From Hymenochaete sp. R1 (Eukaryota > Basidiomycota > Agaricomycetes > Hymenochaetales > Hymenochaetaceae): DNA of 64,000 bases. The stretch spans positions 124,001 through 188,000 of the forward strand of contig JAFREE010000007.1 of the NCBI GenBank assembly GCA_019400425.1, read 5' to 3'. Below the pieces are notes generated by a model. The model worked only from the letters and a program-made list of their open reading frames with translations. It was not told the origin of the DNA and ran no database searches. Made by a program: the position numbers and the translations under genes. Of this stretch, positions 23,495 through 34,703 are shown piece by piece (positions within the stretch are counted from its first letter, which is position 1; the number at the start of each line of letters is the position of its first letter).

Positions 23495-24442
23495 CCTTAC
23501 ACCGTTGATCCTCAGTACGTTGCGTCAACACTCTTCAAAATCGGTTAAGGATGACTGACTTGATAGATTGGAGCCAGAACCGAAAATTTTCGTCGCTGAG
23601 CAGACGTTTGCTGAGGAAACCCGAAATGTTGTTTGACTCCCATCAGTGTTGTCTGTCGGAGGTGAGCGTTGACTCAGGCCCGCAGGCGTCTGATGAAGAG
23701 CAAGGATCGTTCATAAAATGCCTTGATGTTTATGCGCACGTCGGACGCTTGTGATTTGATGGCCATTTTCTGTCTTCTGGATCTCCATTGTGTATGTATT
23801 GCTGCGACATCCCTTCGTGCTGAAAATCGCCCTGAGTGCCGCAATCATCAATCCAACACGACGTACGCCAAAGACATGTAATTCATAACATGCTTCTGCA
23901 GCCGAGGAAATCTGTATTAAATCTATCGGTCCATTCGATATTTGATTGACGCCAAAGCTGTCTTGGGATGCGAAACCAGTTAGTCATCCGAAGTTGTGCC
24001 CTTCCTGTCTGAAATGAGAAATGTTTGTTGTAATCTAGATCTTGAAAAAATAACGTAGCGACTGTTAACTCACCTTTCCCGTGGCTCAGACTTTTGATAG
24101 TTTTTGCGTTCAAAAGCCGATAGAACAATAGTCGATCTTGCATAGTTTATATTAGAAGCGGGGAACATCAAATAGATCCGGAAGACGACCGAACAGCGCT
24201 AGCACCTCGTAAGTTTGACTATACTCGATCCGATGTCACAGGCGTAGATATACTCAGTAGTAACGATATTGGAAATCCGAATGATAATAATAATGTGGAG
24301 TAAGATAGATCCAAAATCAACGGAAAACAAATGCATGGATATATGAATTAAAATGACGAAGAATAGAAAGAAAAATAGTAATCCAATTGAGCTGAGTATA
24401 AGAGAAAGCGCAGTGTTGGCTCTTACTCCGAGAGGGCAACTG
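23495..24442. other. Hydrophobin upstream region, no gene seen
   Basis: About 950 bases with only short, unrecognisable ORFs (for example 23551-23754 plus and 23883-24143 minus). The half next to the hydrophobin is probably its promoter. The stretch at 24250-24370 is AT-rich and probably the 3' flank of the following gene. Confidence 0.45.
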
Positions 24443-25401
24443 TCAAGCTTTAGCAAATGTCACCAGCCAAGTTTCGGCGACAGAAGAGGCACCCGGTTGG
24501 AGACGTTTCGCGGAGAAGTCATCATTGCGATGCAACCCTTTGAACATGAATCGCTTGCCTAGCCAGTCGACGTTCTTCAAATTTGAACCGGCGTCCGGTC
24601 GCCTCTGCCGCGCACCTTCCACTTTGGCGCGTTTTTCATCGTCTGCGAGGCCCCATACCGCATCATCGAAGTCGCTGTTCAAGAGTTCATACAGGGCATG
24701 AATAACTTCGCTAGCTGCGATTGCGCGCTGTTTAGGGCCCAGTTCAATTGCCCAAGGAATGTCCGAGCTGACGATTCGCACGTGCCCGGAACCGCTCGAC
24801 GTTAAGGGAAAGGACAGCGCATTAGGGCCATACATTTGACAGGCTTGTGGAGACACATTCAAAGTCTTTGGTTCCGTCCGAACATCCCACACTAAGGATG
24901 TACAGGACGAGTCTAGAAGTGCATGAATTTGGGATGGGCCTGGGGTTTCAGTCGTACGCATGGAGTAAACGATAGAGTTACAGCCAGAATATTGAGCTTC
25001 ATATTTGAACACATCAGTAAGCAGCAGGGGAAATGTCTGTAAGAAAGCTGTGCGCGCTCACAAGAAGATGTTGTCGAAGTGGATTTTGACTCGGTCTCTT
25101 CGGTCAACATTGAAGGTGGCTGACTTTCAGACATGGCAGATGCTGTGGCAATAGTACTGAGGGGCGACGAGGAACGCCTAGAAGGCTTGGGAAGGTGCGA
25201 CCACGACAGATGCCTCTTTTGCCCAGGCGGGTACCATGATGGTTCAAGAACAGGCAAGCCCATTCTAGGACCCATCATGGGCCAGTATGGAGTTTCGTCG
25301 GGAGACTGAACTTGTACATTGTGGTGCGACCCGCCGAATGAGTGACGAGTGCGAGTCTTGAGAGTCTCGGGCCGGGATCTGTTATGCTTCTTTGTTCCCA
25401 T
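24443..25401 (-). CDS. DUF6699-family protein (copy A)
   Basis: This is a fungal DUF6699 protein of unknown function. ATG 25401 (MGTKKHNRSRPETL) starts a Pro/Ser-rich N-terminal half with LEPSWYPPGQKRH. A 65-nt intron with donor GTGAGC at 25061 and acceptor near 24997 joins the halves in frame; the sequence then reads SQIHALLDSSCTSLVWDVR. The DUF6699 domain has VRIVSSDIPWAIELG, VIHALYELLNSDFDDAVWGL and the characteristic NVDWLGKRFMFKGL near the C-terminus. It is the last gene of a same-strand block with LYAR and a second DUF6699 gene. The paralogous block suggests tandem duplication. Confidence 0.8.
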
Positions 25402-25613
25402 ACTTCGAAGGCGTTTCCCGGATAGTTGGTGTAGACTGATGTGGCTATTGAATGAAAGGTAAGTGGAAGGGAAACAGCACTGTTCAACCAGATGTTGTGA
25501 ATCAAACCAGCTCGACAGTGTGCGTCGATCCTTCAACTCCCAGCGCAGCGGCTGAGGTTTAATTTTCAAATAAAATCGACAATTCCGAATAGGAGTAAAA
25601 CAAACAATCGACT

Positions 25614-26930
25614 TCAAGCTTCTGTACTTTCTTCTTCTTTTCGTCTCTTTCCCCCCTTGTCTTTCTTCACCTTTCTCTTCAAAGTCTTATCTTCGATGCC
25701 GTCTCGCTTCCGTTTCCTTCCTAACGCTGCTTCACTTGAGCCATTCTCTTTCGCTTTCTCATGGAGCTCAGACGTAGGGCCTTTCGCTTTCTTCTTCTCC
25801 TTTTCCTTCTTTTTCTTTTTCTTATCTACCGTAACCTCTGCCGCAATCACAAGCGTCTAGGTGAAAAGTTAATCTCGCGTCTTACATTATTTGATCCATG
25901 GCGACTTGCCGTATCTTTGGCCTCTGCTTCCGTCAGGTCATCGAGTACACTAACAGTCGCGCTGCTTGCGGAACGGCTTTTCTTCTTTTTCTTCTTTTCT
26001 CTCTCTTTGTTTGCACGGACTTCCGCTTTGCCAACGCTTTGGGCGTCGTTCGATACAGAAACCGGAGGTTTACCATTATCGTCCGCCTACATTTATACGG
26101 TTGATCATCCTGAAGTTACTTCACATCATGTGGGACGTGCTTACCTCCGAAATTTCTTGTGCGACGGGATCCGTTGTATCCTTCGAAGCCCCTTTCTTTT
26201 TCTTTTTCTTCTTCTTGTCCTTGCTTCCATCCGCCAAGACCACTCGATCACCATCTTCCCTTTTGCGTTTCTTTTCGTCCATTGGCTTCTCTGAGCCATT
26301 TACTTCCCGGATCCCACCTCCTGCCGAGCCTACTAAGTCAAGCTTGTTAGTGGGATGAGAAACTTCGATACACAGGTAGTGAAAGGGGTTCTGCCGTACC
26401 ACTGTCCGTCACCGAAGGTCCCGCGCAATTATTCGCAACCAATAGGGTTGTAGCTGATACATTTTCCTCTGCTCCGTTTGACGAGGCTTCAACCATCGCA
26501 GTAAGCGCCGGTTTGGCTTCCTTATTGCCTCTCGGTTCATTCATTGAGTTCTGCACCATGGAATGAGTAACCCAGTATCAATGGCATATGTGATGCAGTG
26601 AAAAGTCGACTCACGTTCTTCTTGCCCTTGTATAAAGCCTTTTGATATTTTTCCGCCTCTGAAATGCAAGATGTGTGACCCTTCCATTCTTTCGGCGAGC
26701 GGAAGGTCATGCTACAATCTACACATGTGAATGAAGCATTGCACCGGTAAGAATGCTGGTCAAGCTTGGGCTTTTTCACGACGTCGGTGCAGGCTAGCCA
26801 AAAGAAAGAGCCAAGATTGGTAATAATTGGAACTACTGGAGCGAATGCAGCATACCATCGCATCTGGAGTTGCGTTAGCTTGAGGAGGATCGAAATGTAT
26901 ACTGATGTTTACTCACTGAAAAGACACCAT
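25614..26930 (-). CDS. LYAR-type zinc-finger nucleolar protein
   Basis: This is a fungal LYAR-like (cell-growth-regulating nucleolar) protein, expected to act in rRNA synthesis or ribosome biogenesis. The N-terminus is built from three exons: ATG 26930 MVSFQ, an 8-nt microexon (ATGCGATG, about 26863-26870) and the next exon, giving FQCDACTDVVKKPKLDQH, CNASFTCVDCSMTF, and WKGHTSCISEAEKYQ. This is the two-finger C2HC arrangement of LYAR. The rest is disordered and very Lys-rich, with runs such as KKKKKKEKEKKK and KKKKKKKKGASK, and ends at 25614. The Lys runs produce long CTT/TTC tracts on the plus strand. Two DUF6699 genes flank it. Confidence 0.88.
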
Positions 26931-27154
26931 TTCAGCTCAGTTCTATACTGCTTCGCACAGAGTAGCAGAATTTTGAAGGTAGAGCACGGGACAACTTGAA
27001 GAAGGTAGATAGCTTTGGTTCCTGTGGTGGAGAGATGTGATGTGCACACGAAATTGAATATGAAATTAATATTACTTGAAAGTTTGTACACAAGATGTCA
27101 CGTGAAAAATTCGAGTGCCGAAATCAATAGATAACTCGAAAAAAATACAACAAT

Positions 27155-28077
27155 CTACGCCTTTATCTCATCGAACCTCATCACGTAGGTATCTGGACAA
27201 AATTCTCTTCCTGGCAGCAATACTTCTTGCGCATATTTGTCGTCCTTTTGGAGGCCTCGAAACATTACGTTCCTTCCCAGCCAATCAACCCTTCTACCAA
27301 ACTTTCCGTCTCCAGCAGCCCTAGAGGCAATTATAGCACAAATCATTCGTTTCCGCCTGATATTCTTCGTCCTTCTCGACCCAAGTAGCATCGCCCATTC
27401 TGCATCGGTAATGGATGCTGCGAGACCCGTCGTGAGAGCCATCCAGACATCGCCGCAAGTAACGTAGTGCGCTGACCCGCTGGAAAGCAGAGGGCGGTAG
27501 TCGAGGTCAAAGGCCCAAGGAAAATCGTATGAGATGAGGCGAATAAACATCGTGGGCTTCTCTGCATGAACGGACTCGTTCCAGAATCGAGTTACAGCTT
27601 GGTGAGCTATCCCCCTTCGAGTATCGACCCGTGCATCAAGGACGATTCGCGTAGTGTCGAGAGCGAGGACGGGGTGGAGCGATGGGTAGCGTGGCGACAC
27701 TACAGCGCGCACTGTGATACAATGTCAGTCCTACATAAGAGGGTTCGAATTATATGCTTACTATAATCGCTTTCCCACATCACTCTTCTCGGAGGGTATG
27801 TTTGGGTTTGCGTTGGGGCTTCTGTCCTTCTTGGACTGAGCCCGGTGGGCTGGTTCTGTTGTTGCGCCTCCGTCGGACGGTAGTACAATTGGTTCTCCGT
27901 TCCTCTTCCACCATACTTCTCGGTCTGCAGTTTCTTTCGTCGAGTGGCTTCCGTGCTGGTTTCTTCGATCGCTTTAGTTGGTTGAACCTTCTTGTTTTGC
28001 GTCGGCGAAGGCCGTGGATACCATGTCGGTTGGACATATTGTGGCGCGCGTCCTGCTCCTCCATATTGGGAGGCCAT
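27155..28077 (-). CDS. DUF6699-family protein (copy B)
   Basis: This is the second DUF6699 protein. The first in-frame ATG is 28077 (MASQYGGAGRAPQYVQ); the frame stays open upstream to about 28197 without an ATG, so an additional 5' exon is possible. The N-terminal half has VQPTWYPRPSP and a basic Gln/Pro-rich region. Donor GTAAGC near 27765 and acceptor near 27716 join to MRAVVSPRYPSLHPVLALD. The domain has IRLISYDFPWAFDLD, VWMALTTGLAASITDAEWAML and RRVDWLGRNVMFRGL, matching copy A in order and spacing. Function unknown. Confidence 0.82.
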
Positions 28078-28608
28078 CGATGGCTCGAGTCCGTTGACGC
28101 AACTGCCTAAAGGCGTGCTTCGTTCTTTCCTTGACGGTGATTGTATTTGTAGGACTGGATGCTGGTTGGTTAATGGATGGACATAACTGCCTGGCAAGTC
28201 TTCCCTGCAAAGTCAACTTTGCTCTGAAGGCTCAAACACATATTGCTGACTTTATTCTACCATTTCGAGGCATGCAAATGTTTCAGAGCTCTTGTCCGAA
28301 GCCGGATCTCGAAGTGGCTCACGGTTTAAATAAACGCAATATTTGAGACAAGTGTAGCGTGTCCCGAGTCCACGTGGAAATAAAATGAGAAGTTATGAAA
28401 GTATTGAAGTATGACATCCTACAATTAAAACAACACAAGACACACCCAGTATTAAATGCGAGAACTGCTAGCGCTAGCGCAAAAAGTCTCGAACTTGATC
28501 AAGGAGAATGAGAAACTGAAGGATGAAGGAAGAACGCATCACTATATAAAGAACGTAAAAAGTTGAACTGACTAAAACAACTTGAAGGCAGACGGAGAGA
28601 AAAAATGT
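28078..28608. other. Upstream region of DUF6699 copy B
   Basis: It may contain a 5' exon of the DUF6699 gene (open minus-strand frame to 28197). The rest, to 28608, is AT-rich and includes the palindromic GCTAGCGCTAGC at about 28467. No other gene is supported. Confidence 0.4.
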
Positions 28609-29854
28609 TTACATAGTTCCCCCATTTTCCGATCTGTCTCCCCCCATATCTTCGCGAAACCTCGAATGACTTGGTTGGTCATAGTCAGGCGGAGGGAGAA
28701 ACTCCTCGTGTATGCTGGCCGTAGAGCTTCCCATTCGTGTCCTCTCCACCATCCGTAGTCGCGCTACTTCCTCTCTAAGATCATTCATCTCTTGCAACGT
28801 AGTCGATTCCTGTGACGTTCGCCTTGGTCGTGAGCTGCTCGCAGAAGGAAATGTAGGATCAGGAGCCGTTATGGGGTGTGCTTGCTCTAAGAGCCTTTCC
28901 TTTTCGTTGAGAACAGAGCTTGGCGAGCGCCATACTTCTTTCGCCACCAGACCAGCAGCGGGATTTGTTGAAGAGAATTGGTTGTTATTCCCCGCGAAGG
29001 CACTGTATGGATCGAACGCGTGGACTTCTGGGGACAATGGAGAGAATGGCTCAATCGCTTTTGGGCTGCATTCCTCTGCTGCTAGGTCGAGCGCTCTCCT
29101 ACGACGAGCGCCCACGCTCCATCGGCGGTAGTAAACAAAGGCGAAGACAGCTGCAAGTACTGCTATCGCTCCAGCGACAGATCCACCAATAATGGCACCT
29201 GTACATGACGACGCTTCGTCATTTTCCAAGTCTGTTGGACCTGACGAGTTCGATGAAGAAGATTGATCGTCGAACGTTACTCTAGAGGGAAAACGCCTCA
29301 ATCATCGAACAAGACTGACACAAAAGCGACTCACATAAAGCTATCGAGAATGAATCCGGCAGGGTTTTCCTGTAGAATCTGCCCTCCCGCAATTTGTATA
29401 GCAATCAAATGGGTTGACGACGCAGAAAGGTTCGTGGCGCTAAAGATCGGAACAAAGTACAGTTGGTTTGCAGTATTGTTTCCTTGAAAAGTCCCCCACG
29501 ATTGCCCATCGATTTCCACTGCAAATGGCCTGCAAAATTCCCAATCGCTTCCAACCACGTAGATTCCAGAGCCATTGAAAGATAATGAGATGGTCGCACC
29601 TGTTTTTTTAAATCATAAGTAGCTAATTAAGAATCTAAACTCAGCTACGAACCGGCAGACAAGCTCGAAGATTGTGTGCCGTTGTAGGCATGCACAGCGT
29701 CATTTTCATGAGTCCAATTCCCATTCAAGTTTCCAGCACCGGAGTAGTGCACACGGTCGTCGAAATCGTCAATCGTCTCGTTCACAGGCTGTGCACGAGA
29801 AATAAGCCCAACGCCCATGACGAGGCAGAACCCTAGAATGGCCAGATAGCGCAT
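28609..29854 (-). CDS. Single-pass membrane protein with secreted N-terminal domain
   Basis: I do not recognise a named family. ATG 29854 starts a signal peptide (MRYLAILGFCLVMGVGLISR). The lumenal or extracellular part (about 160 residues) has several NxS/T sites and segments NLNGNWTHENDAVH, ATISLSFNGSGIYVVG, FAVEIDGQSWGTF and GFILDSF, reminiscent of jelly-roll, galactose-binding-like domains seen in basidiomycete membrane proteins. After a Ser-rich stalk, GAIIGGSVAGAIAVLAAVFAF is the transmembrane helix, followed by YYRRW and a long cytoplasmic tail with Pro/Ser-rich stretches and MNDLREEVARLR. Three exons; about 385 residues. Confidence 0.82.
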
Positions 29855-30877
29855 CGTCTCGTCGAAATGCTCTTAGCAGTAAAGGCAGGATAATGAAACT
29901 GCGTTTCCCTGCGGGACACCACCAAAGTACCGGGGTGTTGCGAGCTGGAAGAAGCTGGAAAAAGGGAGTGCAGCAAGTTCAAAAAATCATATTATGTTGT
30001 CGAATGATCACCGTGAACACCGAAATTCCGCAAAAGAGTCGAGAGTCGATAGTCCGTTCGTGACCGTCCTTCGCAACACGGGGGAGACGAACTGCAAGAA
30101 CTGAGGTAGATGACATGTTGATGGAATCGGAGATAGGATATTTTCCCTGAAAAGGCGCTTTCTGTACTCTTCTCTACGCGGAACGAAGACGCATCACTTT
30201 TATCAAGCGAGATCAGATTCGAGAGCAGAGATATCAGAACAGAAAAAATACCTCGGGGCATCAAGGTGTTTGTTATACATACGAGGGCATCTTTCTTTCA
30301 GCTGGCTGGTCTTGCTGAAATGCTGGTAGTTAACTAGACTTGAAACAACCTCAAGTCGAAGTCTCCCCTCCGAGTCCGTGAGAGGCTGCAGTGTCGCACC
30401 ATAATCCTTTCTCGCACAGCTAATATACGACGCTTGGTAAAGAAAGATCACGAGCATATCGACTTAAAATAGGCAGTTGCGAACCTTCGGTCTCTATTTT
30501 AACTTGTGCGAAACACGTCCCGTGGGTGCCACCCGTGGTCACAAGACTCCCCGTTGGTCGAAGCAATCAATACGAAAGGCCCAAAGGAGATCATAGCCAC
30601 ACACAAACCCAAACTCAACGCTTCTTATTTCATACGGAGGCAAATATGCGTAGAAGAGCGATTTTATCGTCGTGAACTTGACCGATGATGGTAAGAAAGT
30701 AAGCAGAGGATTCGCTTGCGGAAGTTGCAATCGGCAAAATTCTATTGGGTCACCCCGCAGCACGTGAATTGAATGGCTTCATAAGCGAGCTTACAACTTC
30801 TTACCGACTCTCCCTTTTACTTATCAACGCCTTGCACTTTCCCCCTTTCGACACATCGTCCTTAATTTCTTACCATC
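29855..30877. other. Divergent intergenic region, no gene seen
   Basis: About 1 kb between the membrane protein and cytochrome c peroxidase. Minus-strand ORFs at 29992-30264 and 30203-30457 overlap, have no family resemblance and no shared splice model, so they are not called. Pyrimidine-rich sequence at 30795-30870 is the likely CCP1 core promoter/leader. Confidence 0.45.
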
Positions 30878-32480
30878 ATGTCTATGCTCGCCGCCATTCG
30901 AACGACATCTAGGAGAGCGGCTTTCGCTGCTACCCCTCGTACAGTTGCACGCTCTGCTATCCATACGCGTTCTTCTTTCCGCAAGTATTCGACGGAATCA
31001 ACCCCTCCTCCCCAATCCAAGTCAGGAGGAAACAATGCACTATATGCAGCCATCGGTGGTGTCGCAGTCGCGGGTCTTGGATACTTCCTGTATAGTTCAG
31101 GAGATGCCTCCAAGGAGGTCGCTACGGCAGCGAAATCCGCAAGGCAGACCGCAAAGGTCATGGCGAACTTTGTCCCGACCAAAGAAGACTATCAGAAGGT
31201 TTGTACTCTTGTCTTTCAAACATGTCTAAAGATCAACGTGTAAATGTCATGTTTTGGTAGGTTTACAACGAGATTTACAACATTTTGGAAGAAAACGGCG
31301 AGTATGATGGTATGCATTTCTGCGCTCAAGCCGATCACTCCGGGCCCTATTCCTCACTTTCTCACAGACGGTTCCTACGGTCCCGTTCTGGTCCGACTCG
31401 CGTGGCACAGCTCCGGTACTTACGATAAGGATTCGAGGACCGGCGGGAGGTGAGTGGATTCCGTATCCAAAGTTTGTACAGACTCTGAATTGGTTTAGCA
31501 ACTATGCAACCATGCGCTTTGAGCCTGAAGCCCTTCACGGCGCCAACAACGGCCTAAATGTTGCCCGTGAGCTCATGGAAAAAGTGAAAGCTAAATTCCC
31601 ATGGATCAGCTACGGAGACCTTTGGACTTTGGCCGGTGTCTGCGCTATCCAGGTAAGCAATTGATCCCGAGGCGTCGTGCATAATTGCTGACCTTCCGAT
31701 GATAAATTGTGCAGGAAATGGCAGGACCTAAAATTCCTTGGAGAGCGGGGCGCATCGACGGTTTTGCAAAAGATGCGACTCCTGATGGTCGTCTTCCTGA
31801 CGCTTCTCAAGGCGCAGATCATGTTCGAAGCGTGAGTATATTCACTTTGCAGCCGCTTTATTATATTTTGACTGAACTCCTCCAAGATTTTTTATCGTAT
31901 GGGGTAAGGAACAAAATAAAACATTCCAGGGATCAACTCACCTCATGATCACGTAGGTTCAATGATCAAGAAATTGTCGCTTTGTGTGGAGCGCACGCCT
32001 TAGGTCGTTGCCACTCTGATCGTTCCGGCTTCGATGGCCCTTGGACTTTCTCGCCCATCACTTTCACCAACGACTTTTACACTCTACTTTTCAACGAGAA
32101 GTGAGCTTGGAGTTCTTGTTTCTGAGCCAAAGAAACTTTGACTAATGCATGAAACAGGTGGGTGTGGCGCAAATGGAACGGGCCCAAGCAACTCCAGGAC
32201 AAGAAGACCCAGTCTTTGATGATGCTCCCAACCGACTATGTGCTGGTCCAGGACAAGAGCTTCAAGAAGTACGCCAAGTCATACGCCGACGACCAGGACC
32301 TATTCTTTAAAGAGTGGGTTTTCATTCTCTCATGCGGAACGATTTAACTGATGTTCGTGTATAACTCGTAGCTTCTCTAAGGCCTTTGCTACTCTCCTCG
32401 AGCTCGGCGTACCCGAAAGCCAATGGGTCGCAAAGGAGCCTTGGACTTTGAAGACGATTGAGGAACAGGAGTCAAAGTAA
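30878..32480 (+). CDS. CCP1: Cytochrome c peroxidase, mitochondrial
   Basis: This class I haem peroxidase of the mitochondrial intermembrane space reduces H2O2 using cytochrome c. The N-terminus ([20 protein letters not shown]) is an Arg/Ala/Ser-rich targeting peptide, followed by a hydrophobic segment ([19 protein letters not shown]), the bipartite presequence seen in yeast Ccp1. The core has [12 protein letters not shown] with distal Arg, Trp and His, [32 protein letters not shown] with the proximal His, and GPWTFSP with the Trp that forms the compound I radical in yeast. [24 protein letters not shown] sequence and the C-terminal LLELGVP follow. About eight exons, ending at TAA 32480. Confidence 0.97.
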
Positions 32481-32841
32481 TCACGCAACTATGTTCCCGG
32501 CAAAACAGCCCCGCTCGGGTTGTCTGCTTAGATATGAGGCTGAGAACGATCAATAGAACGCATGACTAGAAGTCTACAGTAGAACATGGTGTTTGCGAAT
32601 CTTCGTAGATTCTAGACGTTAAGTTAGAAAGTGCCCGTTAGATGCTTGGGGTGCTCCTTCCTTTCTAAATCTAGTCTTGCAATTAGCTTATTCATAATCT
32701 TCCAAGTATTTTGCTGAGATTTTCTGGTGAAACCGAAAAAGTGTTGTATATAAAGTGCAATACGAAAACATAATACATAATTGACATGACCAGAGAACAA
32801 TATAAGTCATATTTATCGCATATTTCCGCATTAATCATAGA
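32481..32841. other. Convergent 3' region, no gene seen
   Basis: This holds 3' ends of CCP1 and of the minus-strand 443-residue gene. It is AT-rich toward 32740-32840. No coding region is supported. Confidence 0.4.
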
Positions 32842-34173
32842 TTAATCGAGCATTCCGAGACGAAGAACGTCCATACCATCATCCGTACCATCTCGCAACG
32901 CTTCGATTGTTGTCGCCACATCTTCATGATACTCAATATCTCTTCCGAACATGTCTTCCTCCGATGCATCCAGATCCGCCTCGAACTCTTCTCGCTCTCT
33001 TGCCTCTTGAATGATCCGCTTCACCCGGGGAGGCAGCTCTTCCTCGCTTACGAGGTTCTTCGACTCTTCATCGTCATTTGGGAGCTCGAAAGGCTGCAGG
33101 ACGACAGAATATACGGATGCGTCGGACTCGCGGCGGGGCCGACGAAAAGACGAGGTGCCAACGGAACGTTCCCGTGTGCGTGTTTTGGATGGACTTCGAG
33201 AAGCAGGAGCTGATACTGAGCCTTTCTTCGATGTCACCGTGCTTCGACCCTTCGAGATAGGAGGTAGTTCTTTAGTCGAGTGCGTAGATATCTGCGAGGT
33301 ATCACGACGACTAGGACTTGTGCGAGGCCAGGAAGCTACCTTTTCGTCGAGCTTCTGGGTCTTGTACTGAGGTAGCTTATTCAGCTTGCCTGTGGACGAC
33401 CCGAGGTCCGGTCGCAACAAGGTGGCACGAGCCTTCCTCACGTCTTCCTCAGTGACGGCATTCATTATATTATTGATCACGTTCCATGTATGTTCCACTT
33501 TGCTGTCGGTGGACCTTGTCGAATCGGAGGAAGAGCTTCCGTCGTAGCGCGGTGCGGGAGGTAGTTCTTTGTCTAGGATCGTACTTGGGAACGAAAGTTC
33601 ATGGGTTTTTCCCTCGGACGACGGCGATGTTGTGTCCTGCTTCGTGTCGTCCGTGCAAGCGCCATGAACAAGCCCAGGTAGACTAATGTACATCGTGTCC
33701 TGACGCTGATCTTCTGTGACGAGCGGCGGAGAAGTCTCTGGCTCTGAATGCTCTTTTCGCCGCATGTGCTGGAGACCTGCCTTGATTCCAGGTATGGCCA
33801 GTCTGATAGGCGGCAAGGTATCCTTCTTCGATTGAGGGGATCTACATTCAGCCTGTATGCTAGACTGTTGAGTACTGGAGTGATGAGTCCTCGAGTCTCG
33901 CTCCCCGCCCAACATTAGAACCGCATCCGCGTCACTCTCGGGTCGATTGCGGCGGCCTCGCAATGAATAGTTCGACTTCGCCTTTGAGCGAAGGCTACCA
34001 TGCAAGAAGCCAAGTATTGGCGACGTGTGGATCCGTTCATGCTCGGGTTTGGGACATCCTGACGTCTGGTTGATTTGACGTTGCTCGTTGCTGTCCTGCG
34101 CTTTACGAGCTCGTCCGTGAAATGAGTGCAGAGAAGGGGCCTTTGTTGTGTAATGAGAAAATGCGGGCTGCAT
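32842..34173 (-). CDS. Hypothetical disordered protein, 443 residues
   Basis: A single uninterrupted ORF from ATG 34173 to the stop at 32842, unusually intron-free for this window. It lacks any recognised domain. The composition is rich in Ser, Arg, Lys, Pro and Glu, suggesting intrinsic disorder. Around residues 230-260 there is a short helix-like stretch (HTWNVINNIMNAVTEEDVRKARATLLR), and the C-terminal 70 residues are acidic (EELPPRVKRIIQEARER, DASEEDMFGRDIEYHED). A Ser/Arg-rich central region resembles phosphorylated regulatory linkers. It is called because of its length, the good ATG and convergent placement with CCP1. Function unknown; further exons upstream cannot be excluded. Confidence 0.7.
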   Translation of the reverse strand: MQPAFSHYTTKAPSLHSFHGRARKAQDSNEQRQINQTSGCPKPEHERIHTSPILGFLHGSLRSKAKSNYSLRGRRNRPESDADAVLMLGGERDSRTHHSSTQQSSIQAECRSPQSKKDTLPPIRLAIPGIKAGLQHMRRKEHSEPETSPPLVTEDQRQDTMYISLPGLVHGACTDDTKQDTTSPSSEGKTHELSFPSTILDKELPPAPRYDGSSSSDSTRSTDSKVEHTWNVINNIMNAVTEEDVRKARATLLRPDLGSSTGKLNKLPQYKTQKLDEKVASWPRTSPSRRDTSQISTHSTKELPPISKGRSTVTSKKGSVSAPASRSPSKTRTRERSVGTSSFRRPRRESDASVYSVVLQPFELPNDDEESKNLVSEEELPPRVKRIIQEAREREEFEADLDASEEDMFGRDIEYHEDVATTIEALRDGTDDGMDVLRLGMLD

Positions 34174-34703
34174 AGCATGTTATGCACGTACCATTATTGG
34201 AGTCGAATAGATACTGAATATGTTGATCCGACCAGGGATACGGAGGTGCTGAAGACAGTCACAGACTGTTTAGTCGGTGGAATTGAAGACTCCGAAGGCC
34301 ATAATCTCAGCAGATTGCTTTTCTATGGTCCAAATCCTGAGGTATCATGCAGTCTGAGACGCAACTTGAAGGCGAGGCTGGAGAAGCGTGATGAGACAAA
34401 AGTTTGGTACGACGGTATCCAGCCTGTGTGTCGACCTAAGGGGGCTGGCAGAAGCATTTTGCATCAGACTGGTGATGATAAGAGCACAGATACCACGTGT
34501 ATCCCCTTTCAATTTTGAGTCCTTCCATAACAGCTTGTTTGAGTGGTATGGTAAGATAAAGTTGAATGGCTGGATCAGTCGTGGTGGGTGATGAAGAGAA
34601 AGAGGAAGCCGACAGAAGTCGACGCGTTCCTTGACGCGCCTGTGGCTGAAGCTTTTCGTTTCTTGCCATCATCTGGTGCATGCAAACGCGCACCCCCGTT
34701 GTC
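34174..34703. other. Divergent intergenic region, no gene seen
   Basis: About 530 bases between the 443-residue gene and DCC1. A plus-strand ORF (34126-34518) overlaps the start of the minus-strand gene and lacks any recognisable feature. In-frame ATG 34680 would extend DCC1 by eight residues. Confidence 0.4.

Noticed and set aside
25657..26350. Several plus-strand Phe/Leu/Ser-rich ORFs
   Set aside because: They are antisense to the Lys-rich LYAR-like gene; Phe/Leu runs are complements of Lys/Glu codons.
28197..28216. Start of DUF6699 copy B at about 28197
   Set aside because: The codon there is TTG, not ATG; the first in-frame ATG is 28077, so an upstream exon or the downstream start is more likely.
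28467..28480. GCTAGCGCTAGC palindrome as a regulatory or mobile-element end
   Set aside because: Single short palindrome without a partner repeat or target duplication.
29992..30457. Two overlapping minus-strand ORFs
   Set aside because: No domain, no consistent splice model, and they lie in a probable promoter region.
34126..34518. Plus-strand 130-residue ORF upstream of DCC1
   Set aside because: It overlaps the opposite-strand gene start, lacks features, and DCC1 is explained by ATG 34704.
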